From the NCBI GenBank assembly GCA_013002345.1, contig JABDKH010000059.1, forward strand, positions 1 through 53,182: a DNA stretch of 53,182 nucleotides, given 5' to 3'. A program made the position numbers and the translations under genes. The notes below the pieces were generated by a model, which did not search any database, had not been told where the DNA came from, and was given only the letters and a program-made list of their open reading frames with translations. Shown one piece after another: positions 43,783 to 51,661 of the stretch; the stretch's first letter is position 1, and the number at the start of each line of letters is the position of its first letter. The DNA is from Rhodothermales bacterium. Its GTDB lineage: Bacteria > Bacteroidota > Rhodothermia > Rhodothermales > JABDKH01.

Positions 43783-45192
43783 TCAGTTGGTGGCCGCTCT
43801 CTCCCCTCCCAGCCTCTCAGGCAGATCCGCCACCACGTACGCCATGACGGCCAGAGTCGCGACACACAGGTTCAACTCGTGCGGATCCAGCTTGTCCATG
43901 GTGTCCGCATTCGTGTGGTGATACCAGAAATATTTGGAGCGCTCGACGCGCAGGCCCATTCCCGGTACGCCTTCTCGCATCAGCGGGCCGATATCTGCAC
44001 CTCCACCACCGCGCGTCACTTCACCCGCACCGATCTGCTCCAAAAGTCCGCCAATCTTCTTTATTGTCTCGAACGCCTCGTCCGAACCACTGAAACCGAA
44101 CCCCCGAGGCTTGAACACACCCGAGTCGGACTCGATCGCCAGCACCATGTTTGCGATCTCATCGAGATGCGCATCGCGATAACCCGTTCCACCTCGAAGT
44201 CCGTTTTCCTCGTTCGTCCAGAGCACGACGCGTACCGTTCGGCGGGGTCGCAACCCGAGCCTCTTCATCAGCAACAACGCCTGCCACGCGGCAACACAGC
44301 CGCCGCCATCATCCATCGCCCCCTGGCCCACATCCCAGGAGTCGATGTGCCCGCCCATTATTACCACCTCCTCCGGTCGCTCCCATCCGACGATCTCCGC
44401 GACGACGTTTCGGGATAGAACATCCGGTTCCGTCCTGGCATCCATTTGCAGCCGGACTCGAACTCGCTGCCCGCGGTCCTGCATGCGCTGCATCATCTCC
44501 GCGTCTTCGAGCGTGACAGCCGCATGCGGTATTCGTTCAACTCCGTCCTGATAGCTACGCATCGCTCCGGTGTGCGGTGTATAGAGCGAAGCCGGTCCCA
44601 CCGACCGTACGAGGCTTGCCACCGCGCCTGCTTCGGCCGCTCGCGTTGCGCCGAGACCCCGGTATTGAACGGTTGCACCGTACGTTGTGAACGGCACGTT
44701 GTATAGGATGATCTTGCCTTCGGCCTCGTCGCGGCGCAACAACAATTCGTCGAACGAACCGACAACCAGGACATCCGCCTCGATTCCATCCGGACCCGTT
44801 CCGACACTCCCTCCCAACCCGAGAATCTGCATCTCCTGTCGCCTCGGGCTCGTCAACACCAGCGATTCGCTTCCCCGAATCCATTTCGGAACCATCACGG
44901 GTTCTCCGTGCACATTCTCGAGACCGTCCGCTTCCATGCTGGCCAGTATCCAGTCAATGGCGTCTTCCAGATTCCGCGTACCGCTGAAGCGCGGCCCAAA
45001 CGTATCCGCCATGTACGCCAGTCGTACGAAGGCCGAACTGTCTTCGAGTGCAGCAGCTATCAACCGCGTCGCGACCGTGTCAAAAGCAGCCACATGGTCG
45101 TCGTCACCGCCGGGCACTCCGTCCGCAATACTTCCGTCAACACCCGGCGTCAACATCATGACGAGTGTCAGGGCAAAACCAACATATTTCAT
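43783..45192 (-). CDS. M28-family metallopeptidase (carboxypeptidase Q-like), exported
   Basis: A 469-residue zinc exopeptidase with a signal peptide (MKYVGFALTLVMMLTPGVDG). A PA insertion domain sits at about 120-240 (IILYNVPFTTYGATVQYRG). The di-zinc site is complete: GGHIDSWDVGQGAMDDGGG (H and D), WTNEENG (two Glu), IESDSG (Asp) and YHHTNADTMD (His). This resembles plasma glutamate carboxypeptidase/carboxypeptidase Q, which trims peptides. Its ATG directly follows the stop codon of egtD (TGA ATG with no gap), so it is translationally coupled to the ergothioneine genes. Substrate unknown. Confidence 0.9.
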   Translation of the reverse strand: MKYVGFALTLVMMLTPGVDGSIADGVPGGDDDHVAAFDTVATRLIAAALEDSSAFVRLAYMADTFGPRFSGTRNLEDAIDWILASMEADGLENVHGEPVMVPKWIRGSESLVLTSPRRQEMQILGLGGSVGTGPDGIEADVLVVGSFDELLLRRDEAEGKIILYNVPFTTYGATVQYRGLGATRAAEAGAVASLVRSVGPASLYTPHTGAMRSYQDGVERIPHAAVTLEDAEMMQRMQDRGQRVRVRLQMDARTEPDVLSRNVVAEIVGWERPEEVVIMGGHIDSWDVGQGAMDDGGGCVAAWQALLLMKRLGLRPRRTVRVVLWTNEENGLRGGTGYRDAHLDEIANMVLAIESDSGVFKPRGFGFSGSDEAFETIKKIGGLLEQIGAGEVTRGGGGADIGPLMREGVPGMGLRVERSKYFWYHHTNADTMDKLDPHELNLCVATLAVMAYVVADLPERLGGERAATN

Positions 45193-46125
45193 TCAAACCT
45201 CAGCTTGTTTCGCGTGCAATAAGAATAGGGCAAACCAGCTACGCTTATCCGTCCAGACCTGCTCGACCCAGAAGTCAGCACCGCGCGCCAGCTCGCTGAA
45301 TTGATCGATACCGTACTTGTAGGAGTTCTCCGTGTGAACGTATTCGCCACGCTCAAAACGAAAAGCCCGGTCCGCAACTCGGACGGTCTGCGCTTTCCGG
45401 CTGACCAGATGCATCTCAATCCGTCCCTCGTCCTCATCGTAGATGGCCCGGTGTGCGAACCCGTCAAGATCGAAGTCCGCTGCAAGCTCGCGATTGATTC
45501 GCGCCAGTAGATTAAGATTGAACTCCGCAGTGACTCCCGACGCGTCGTCGTACGCATTGAGAAGTACCTCGGGATCCTTTTTCAAATCCACTCCGATAAT
45601 CGCTCCCCCATCATCGCCGACAATGGTGTGCATTCGCTTCAGGAATCGTGTGGCGTTCGCCGGGCGAAAGTTACCGATTGTTGAGCCCGGGAAATAGACG
45701 ACCCTCCGGCCATCGAATTCGGGAAGGTCGACCGGGGTGGTGTAGTCCGCGTGAACCGGGATCACATGAAGATCCGGATAGTCGGCCGTCAACCCATCCG
45801 CCACCTGGTTGAGATGAACGCCCGAGATATCGATGGGCACGTACGTCGAACCTGGCGGGATGTGCTCCAGAATCATGCGAGTCTTCGTGCTCGACCCGCT
45901 TCCATACTCGATGATCGCGAGCTCCTCACCGAGCGATGCCCCGATCGCATCGATGTTCTCGCGCATGATCTGCAGCTCTGTCCGCGTCGGGTAGTACTCT
46001 TCGAGTTCAGTGATCTTATCGAAGAGTGCGGATCCGGTCGCGTCGTAGAAATACTTGGACGGCAAGCTCTTGGGCGAGCCGGACAAACCGGTCAGCACGT
46101 CGTTCAGAAAACTGGCTTCCATCAC
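45193..46125 (-). CDS. egtD: L-histidine N-alpha-methyltransferase EgtD
   Basis: A 310-residue SAM-dependent methyltransferase that makes hercynine (trimethylhistidine) from histidine, the first step of ergothioneine synthesis. Seen: SKYFYDATGSALFDKITELEE, IIEYGSGSSTKTRMILEHI (SAM loop), YVPIDISGVHLNQVAD, YFPGSTIGNFRPA, and the C-terminal FRFERGEYVHTENSYKY (histidine-binding Glu/Ser region). Start GTG 46125 or ATG 46122. Second gene in egtB-egtD-M28; a 75-base gap separates it from egtB. Confidence 0.95.
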   Translation of the reverse strand: MMEASFLNDVLTGLSGSPKSLPSKYFYDATGSALFDKITELEEYYPTRTELQIMRENIDAIGASLGEELAIIEYGSGSSTKTRMILEHIPPGSTYVPIDISGVHLNQVADGLTADYPDLHVIPVHADYTTPVDLPEFDGRRVVYFPGSTIGNFRPANATRFLKRMHTIVGDDGGAIIGVDLKKDPEVLLNAYDDASGVTAEFNLNLLARINRELAADFDLDGFAHRAIYDEDEGRIEMHLVSRKAQTVRVADRAFRFERGEYVHTENSYKYGIDQFSELARGADFWVEQVWTDKRSWFALFLLHAKQAEV

Positions 46126-46200
46126 AATCTTGTCCGGGTTTGGACCACGGGTGCGAGCACAAGTCGAAGCACACGATAGACAGGGACGATGTCGCGCTGA

Positions 46201-47493
46201 TCAGTTGCGTGCGAGCCGTATTCCAGTGAACTGCCAACGCGCAGATGGATGGAAGAAGTTGCGATAGGTCCGGCGTATGTGCGTCTCTGACGTGGCCACC
46301 GAGCCACCGCGCAACACGAACTGGTTGCACATGAACTTGCCGTTGTACTCGCCCAGCGCACCGGGCTCCGGCTTGTAGCGAGGATAGGGCGAATACTGGC
46401 TGCGCGTCCACTCCCATACGTCACCAAACATCTGTTCCACCGCGCCGCTTCTGCCCTGCGCCCGGATCGGATGAAAGTTCTTCCGCTCCACGAAATTCCC
46501 CTCGATGACTACGTCTCGACTCGCCACTTCCCACTCGAACTCCGTCATCAAGCGAGCATCCGCCCAGCGCGCGTACGCATCCGCCTCGAAGTAGCTCACA
46601 TGACAAACGGGTTCGTCGAGGTTGACGGGTCTGAATCCTCGCAGGGTGAAATTCCACCACTGCCCGTCGCTGCTTTCCCAATAGCCGGGCGCCTTCCAGC
46701 CGCTCGTTTCGACCGCAGTCCACCCCTCCGACAACCACAGTTCGGTGCGATCATACCCACCCGCCTCCATGAACTCGATGTACTCCCGGTTCGTGACCGG
46801 TCGCGATGCAAACGCAAACGGTTCGACGAAAACCTGATGGACCGGACCCTCGTTGTCGTAGAAGAAGCCGTCGCCCTGATAACCTATCTCAACAAGCCCT
46901 CCCTCGTTTTCGATCCACTCCGCAGGCGGCGGAAGTGCCGTGTGGCCAATCTGCGCTCCCTCCGCGTAGACCGGTCGTAGCGGGTTTTCGGACAAGACAT
47001 GCTTGATGTCCGTCAGGATGAGCTCCTGATGCTGCTGCTCATGATTCAAACCAATCTCAATCCGGCGGCGGGCCTCCGTCGATTCGGCGTCGCTCGTGGT
47101 TTCAAAGAGCTGCGCCATCTGCTGATCTACGAACTTCCGATATTGATACACTTCTTCGACCGTCGGACGGGATAACAATCCGCGCTTCGGGCGGCAATGC
47201 CGGTCACCCGCCTGGACGTAGTAGGAATTGAACAGATAGGCAAAATCTGGATTGAACGGCCGGTATCCCTCTGCAAACGGAGTCAGGACAAACGTCTCGA
47301 AAAACCACGTCGTGTGAGCGAGATGCCACTTTGTGGGGCTGACGTCCTGCATCGACTGTATGACGTAATCCTCCGTCACGAGCGGTGCGCACAGCGCGCG
47401 TGTCATGGCACGAATTTGCCGATAGCGTTCTGCGAGAGAGGCAATGGAGCGGTCAGCCGCTGCAGCGCCGTTCTTGACTGTTTGAACCTGCAT
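46201..47493 (-). CDS. egtB: Ergothioneine sulfoxide synthase EgtB
   Basis: A 430-residue iron enzyme. DinB-like N-terminal domain with WHLAHTTWFFET and NHEQQHQELILTDIKH (histidine ligands of the iron site), joined to an FGE-sulfatase domain (EIGYQGDGFFYDNEGP, SRPVTNREYIEFMEAGGYDR, RLMTEFEWEVASR, and final RGGSVATSETHIRRTYRNFF). It couples hercynine to a thiol using O2. There is no egtA or egtC here, so the sulfur donor is more likely cysteine than gamma-glutamylcysteine; no egtE was seen either. ATG at 47493; the frame extends to 47646 but only with unrelated sequence. First gene of the operon. Confidence 0.94.
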   Translation of the reverse strand: MQVQTVKNGAAAADRSIASLAERYRQIRAMTRALCAPLVTEDYVIQSMQDVSPTKWHLAHTTWFFETFVLTPFAEGYRPFNPDFAYLFNSYYVQAGDRHCRPKRGLLSRPTVEEVYQYRKFVDQQMAQLFETTSDAESTEARRRIEIGLNHEQQHQELILTDIKHVLSENPLRPVYAEGAQIGHTALPPPAEWIENEGGLVEIGYQGDGFFYDNEGPVHQVFVEPFAFASRPVTNREYIEFMEAGGYDRTELWLSEGWTAVETSGWKAPGYWESSDGQWWNFTLRGFRPVNLDEPVCHVSYFEADAYARWADARLMTEFEWEVASRDVVIEGNFVERKNFHPIRAQGRSGAVEQMFGDVWEWTRSQYSPYPRYKPEPGALGEYNGKFMCNQFVLRGGSVATSETHIRRTYRNFFHPSARWQFTGIRLARN

Positions 47494-47659
47494 TGGGACT
47501 CGTTTGGTACGTCTATTCGGGGTTACTACGGTGGGTTGCTCTCGGCGTGAATACGTTTCATAAATAAGATGCCCCCCTGCCGGAATCAAGCGTGGCCCGC
47601 ATCGCGAACCGAAGCAGAGGCTCGGCGTACGCATCCGCCCACACAAAGGTGCCCCCTAC

Positions 47660-48460
47660 ATGATTCAGAATCGAACGCACGGAAATTGCGCCCTGACGGT
47701 TACCCTTCTGCTGGTGTGCCTGCTGATCAACGCGCCGGCCCTGGGACAGCGATCCTTCGAGGAGGTCGGCGATTCGCTATATGCCCACTTCGAAAATGTC
47801 GGTGCCCTTGAGGCGTACTCGAAGGCGCGCACCGCCACCCCCACTCTGTCCGTGTTGTTCAAGACAGCCGTCGCAGCCAACGAAATAGCACAGGATCTGG
47901 AGGCAGAGGGCAGGCGGGACGAGGCAGAAGAGATGTATCGCGTGGCGATTGATCATGCAGAAAAGCTCCGTGACGCGTATCCGGAGCAGGCGGCGTCGTG
48001 GTTCATTCTGGCCGCGACAAACGGCAAGATGGCGCAATTCAGTGGCGGCAGAGACAAGGTCAAAATTGGACGAGCCGTCGAGGAGTACTACACGCGCGCA
48101 ATCACCCTCGACTCGACCTATGCGCTGGCCTACATGGTTGCAGGCATTTTCAACCGCGAGGTCGCGCAGTTGTCGTGGATCCAGAAGCTTGCGGCCAGGG
48201 CGTTGTTTGGAGGAGTTCCGGACGGAAGCCTCGAGCAGTCGCAAGCATATCTTGAAAAGGCCCTCAAACTGGACAACACCCTTCTTATCGCGCATTTCGA
48301 GCTGGCACAAACGTACATCGCTCTCGGCAAACCGGACAAGGCCGACTCACACCTTCGCTTCCTGCGCGTGCTCTCGCCCCGTAGCTCCGAGGAGGTGCGA
48401 GTAAAGGCCCGGGCGGCAGCACTGCTGTCCCCTGCGAATTCGAGCGACCAGCCGCAGTAG
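47660..48460 (+). CDS. Exported tetratricopeptide-repeat protein
   Basis: A 266-residue protein with a signal peptide (NCALTVTLLLVCLLINAPAL then GQRS). TPR-like helical repeats fill about residues 35-255, such as AEEMYRVAIDHAEKLRDAYP, ALAYMVAGIFNREVAQLSWI and ALKLDNTLLIAHFELAQTYI. The arrangement recalls the RMD/TatT group of TPR proteins, with a non-repeat insertion (GGRDKVKIGRAVEEYYTRAI). It probably acts as a periplasmic interaction scaffold. It is divergent from egtB across a 166-base gap. Partner unknown. Confidence 0.7.
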   Translation: MIQNRTHGNCALTVTLLLVCLLINAPALGQRSFEEVGDSLYAHFENVGALEAYSKARTATPTLSVLFKTAVAANEIAQDLEAEGRRDEAEEMYRVAIDHAEKLRDAYPEQAASWFILAATNGKMAQFSGGRDKVKIGRAVEEYYTRAITLDSTYALAYMVAGIFNREVAQLSWIQKLAARALFGGVPDGSLEQSQAYLEKALKLDNTLLIAHFELAQTYIALGKPDKADSHLRFLRVLSPRSSEEVRVKARAAALLSPANSSDQPQ

Positions 48461-48665
48461 TCGCGCGCGCGAACAATATCGGAGACAGTAGGACGCACCC
48501 TGCGACTGTGCGTGCTCTGTGTGAAGTGAACCGATCTCCTGTTCAGGCGCATCCGATGTCGTATTTTGGACGAAACGGCGGATCGGTCCACCGCTGACCC
48601 GTCGGATTCCAGAAAGCCAATCGGCCTCCACCCACGGGAGTGCACCAGCGCACGTCCCCTCGACA

Positions 48666-49196
48666 ATGATGCTCGAACCGGTCATGCCCCAGACAACTTC
48701 AACGCCGCGAGGCGATCTGTCGACCGCGCTAAAGCCGCTGCATCCGTCAGCGCGGACTGTCTGGATGATCAAGATGATGCTGTTTGGGTCCATTCTCATC
48801 CTTCTAGCCCTGGTGTACGATGTTACATCGATCTTCCGTGACGAGCGTCTGCTTCCACTGGGACTCGCTACAGGAGTCGCGATTGTGATCACTGTCTTGT
48901 TCGGGGTCGTATTTCCTAGACTGTGGTATCGTTTCTGGAGATACGCTCTGCGCGACGAAGTGCTGTTCCTTGAGCGAGGCGTCTTCAATCGGGTGCGTAC
49001 GGTCGTTCCGCTGCGGCGAATCCAGCACCTGGATGTTTCGCAGGACATCATCGAGAGAGAGTTCGACCTCGGGAAGCTCATCGTCCACACGGCGGGCACG
49101 AGAAGCAGTGACGTCGTCCTGCCGGGTCTCGACTTCGAGGAGGCCGAACGGCTGCGAGACGAATTGAAGAACTTCATCCTGGAAGACACGATCTAG
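48666..49196 (+). CDS. Bacterial PH-domain membrane protein, YdbS-like
   Basis: A 176-residue protein. Two hydrophobic helices (MIKMMLFGSILILLALVYDV and LGLATGVAIVITVLFGVVF) precede a bPH2 domain (RYALRDEVLFLERGVFNRVR, TVVPLRRIQHLDVSQDIIER, KLIVHTAGTRSSDVVLPGLD). This is the YdbS type, usually paired with the larger YdbT. In Bacillus the pair gives resistance to envelope stress or antimicrobial proteins; that role is not shown here. The YdbT-like gene starts 13 bases later. Confidence 0.85.
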   Translation: MMLEPVMPQTTSTPRGDLSTALKPLHPSARTVWMIKMMLFGSILILLALVYDVTSIFRDERLLPLGLATGVAIVITVLFGVVFPRLWYRFWRYALRDEVLFLERGVFNRVRTVVPLRRIQHLDVSQDIIEREFDLGKLIVHTAGTRSSDVVLPGLDFEEAERLRDELKNFILEDTI

Positions 49197-49209
49197 CGCC
49201 CTGAAGCCG

Positions 49210-50820
49210 ATGGAAACAGACGTACCCGGCGTGGACGTGAAGCGTCTTCATCCGATGACGCTGATCCAGCGAGTCATCCTCAGTCTCCCCGGTTTCGTCA
49301 TTCTGCTGCTTCCGGTTGTGCGTTCGCCGTCGACGACAAGCTGGTTCAACCTGGGGTTCGCGGTTCTGTACGGACTGATCACGCTCCCCCTCATCTTCCT
49401 GCAGTATCAGCGGTTCCGGTACTGGATCACGCCAAAGGAGCTGGTGATTCACAGCGGTGTACTGACGCGGCGACGCCGGAATATTCCCGTCGATCGAATC
49501 CAGAACATCGAAATCGAGCGGAAGCTCCTCCCCCGCCTGCTTGGCACGGCACGAGTAAAAGTCGTGACGGCGGGCAGCGATTCGGCCGAGGGCGTGCTCG
49601 AATACGTTTCGGTGCCCGAGGCAAATCGCATTCGGGAAGCCATCCGGATTCTCCAGCTACACGTGCAGGGCGACGACCCCGGCGAGACAACCGTCCTTGA
49701 CTCGTCGGTGGCACCAGCTGTCGCCACGCCGGACGTACAGCCGCTCATCCGCCTCACGCTTGAACGTGTTCTTCTGTCGGGAGTCTTTCGGTTTTCCCTG
49801 CTCTACATCGCCATCATCTTCTCGGCACTGCAGCTCTTTGAACCGGACCCGGAAGTACTCGCCGACTTCCTGACACGAGGTCGCTTCGGGGAATGGACGG
49901 CAATGGTCATTCGATCTCCGTGGATGGCAGCGTTTGGCGGCATCGTCGCTGCTGCGCTGTTGTCGTGGGCCAGCGGCATCCTTGTCAACCTGAACAAGTT
50001 CTACGACTTCCGCTTGAGCCTGGAAGGCAACCGGCTCCACAAGAAACATGGCCTGCTGACTATCGCCGAGGGAACGATCCCCCTCAAGAAGATCCAGACG
50101 CTGATCTATCGGACAAATCCGTTGATGAGCCGTTTTGGCTGGCGAGCTCTGGAACTGCAAACTATGGGACTTAATGTCCGCGAGCATGGGCACCAGGTAG
50201 CTGTCCCGTTCGCAAAAGCCGCTGAGATCCGACCGATTGAAAAGCTGATCTTCCCGGTGGTGTGGCCCGAGAGGCTGCTGCCGGTGTCCCGACTCACGAT
50301 CCGACGAATGTCGATACGATACGGCTTCGTGCTGGCGGCGATTGCGACGACCGTCTCGTTCTGGTGGCAGCCGGCGGTCTGGGCGTTCACGCTAATTCCG
50401 CTGATCATCGCGTGGGCCTATCTCCAGTACAGGCATCACGGCTATGCCGCGTCCGATCATGCCCTCGTGATTCGGCGCGGTTTCATCCGGCGAATGATGT
50501 GGTACATCCCGATCGAGAAATTCCACGTTTTCTACGTGACCCAATCCATCTTCCAGCGACGCCTTAATCTGAAGACGTTCTATGTGGATACCGCCGGCGC
50601 ATCGGCCATGCACTTCCCGATGATTGTAGATCTGCCAGCCGACCAGGCCGACCTGCTGCTCCGGCAGCTGTTCGAGGTCTACCAGAAGTCTGGTCATGCC
50701 GATGATTCCGCTATTCAGCCGCCGGTACCGACTGACGGACGCAACACAATCCCAGATACAGAACGACCGGGACCGTCTTCCTCATTGCCGGACCCTGGAG
50801 ATCGAGAGCAGTCCAACTGA
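49210..50820 (+). CDS. Bacterial PH-domain membrane protein, YdbT-like
   Basis: A 536-residue YdbT homologue with three bPH2 units: about 60-150 (RYWITPKELVIHSGVLTRRR, IPVDRIQNIEIERKLLPRLL), about 265-350 (FYDFRLSLEGNRLHKKHGLL, IPLKKIQTLIYRTNPLMSRF) and about 400-480 (YAASDHALVIRRGFIRRMMW, IPIEKFHVFYVTQSIFQRRL). Pairs of membrane helices sit before each. The last 50 residues are Pro/Asp-rich and probably disordered. It follows the YdbS-like gene by 13 bases. Its 3' end overlaps the opposite-strand YaaW-like gene by 110 bases. Confidence 0.87.
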   Translation: METDVPGVDVKRLHPMTLIQRVILSLPGFVILLLPVVRSPSTTSWFNLGFAVLYGLITLPLIFLQYQRFRYWITPKELVIHSGVLTRRRRNIPVDRIQNIEIERKLLPRLLGTARVKVVTAGSDSAEGVLEYVSVPEANRIREAIRILQLHVQGDDPGETTVLDSSVAPAVATPDVQPLIRLTLERVLLSGVFRFSLLYIAIIFSALQLFEPDPEVLADFLTRGRFGEWTAMVIRSPWMAAFGGIVAAALLSWASGILVNLNKFYDFRLSLEGNRLHKKHGLLTIAEGTIPLKKIQTLIYRTNPLMSRFGWRALELQTMGLNVREHGHQVAVPFAKAAEIRPIEKLIFPVVWPERLLPVSRLTIRRMSIRYGFVLAAIATTVSFWWQPAVWAFTLIPLIIAWAYLQYRHHGYAASDHALVIRRGFIRRMMWYIPIEKFHVFYVTQSIFQRRLNLKTFYVDTAGASAMHFPMIVDLPADQADLLLRQLFEVYQKSGHADDSAIQPPVPTDGRNTIPDTERPGPSSSLPDPGDREQSN

Positions 50821-51463
50821 CCGATGCGGTCCAGGCGGCCGGACCTACCCACTTCAGCCACCACGGGAATCGGCCCGCGACCCACAGGAAGATCTTCTGC
50901 GCCGCCTGCTCGCCCAGGAACTTCGCAATCGTCGCGAGCACGACGCGCTTGATCAGGCCTTCGACAATCACGGCGCTGAACGCCTCGATCATGACCGGCA
51001 GCGCGAACACACCGGCGGAGCGCATCAGAAACGCCGTGGCCTTCTCCTTCTCCACTCCTAGATCCTCGAGCATTCGTTGCTGCTCGTCGGCCGAAAGATC
51101 GGCAAACTGACTTGTCGCATACTGATGCACCAGGTCAATCGTGACCTCCCGATCCGTACCGAGCCGGTCGGGTCGCACCTTCAGCGTATGGGCGACGTCG
51201 CGAAGGATCTCCCGAAAACTCACGCCGGGTTCGCGACCTGTGACGTACCGCATCACGTAGGCGATATCGGAGCTCCCCAGATAACGGATTTCCCGTTCAA
51301 GCTTCTCCACCACCCGCGCCCGATCTTCCTCCGATCCCGACGCCTCAAACGCTCGGATGCGTCGGTCCACCTCGGCATCATCGGTGAAATTGACCCAGTT
51401 CTTCATGAGAGCCGCTACAAAGTCGTAGTCGGCCACTTCCAGCGAGTTGAGTATTTCTTTCAT
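50711..51463 (-). CDS. YaaW-like (UPF0174/DUF3944-related) protein
   Basis: A 250-residue protein. The pattern MKEILNSLEVADYDFVAAL, REIRYLGSSDIAYVMRYVTG, VSFREILRDVAHTLKVRPDR and a C-terminal hydrophobic part with VGPAAWTASVSWTALDLQGP followed by MRKTVPVVLYLGLCCVRQ matches the layout of E. coli YaaW as I recall it: a soluble helical N-half and a Gly/Ala hydrophobic C-half. Function is not established. The last 36 codons lie antisense to the disordered tail of the YdbT-like gene. It is divergent from malQ, with about 200 bases between them. Confidence 0.65.
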   Translation of the reverse strand: MKEILNSLEVADYDFVAALMKNWVNFTDDAEVDRRIRAFEASGSEEDRARVVEKLEREIRYLGSSDIAYVMRYVTGREPGVSFREILRDVAHTLKVRPDRLGTDREVTIDLVHQYATSQFADLSADEQQRMLEDLGVEKEKATAFLMRSAGVFALPVMIEAFSAVIVEGLIKRVVLATIAKFLGEQAAQKIFLWVAGRFPWWLKWVGPAAWTASVSWTALDLQGPAMRKTVPVVLYLGLCCVRQSVPAAE

Positions 51464-51594
51464 GGTTGCATCAGGTTACCGGGTCGGGTACGGACATACA
51501 ATCCCGGTTGTTACGATACCCGGGAAGCCCACAGTGTAACTCACCAAATGAGACATTATTGTCACATTCACCGTTCCTTAGGCGGACCCTCGAT

Positions 51595-51602
51595 TATATT
51601 TG
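51595..51602 (+). promoter_or_regulatory. Candidate -7 element for malQ
   Basis: TATATTTG matches TAnnTTTG exactly and lies about 60 bases upstream of the malQ ATG. The expected -33 TTTG is not evident at the right distance. Confidence 0.35.
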
Positions 51603-51661
51603 AACGCCCTCCCGGATGTATCGTCGGGATCTCACTCGAAACTCCGTGAACCGTTCACTTC

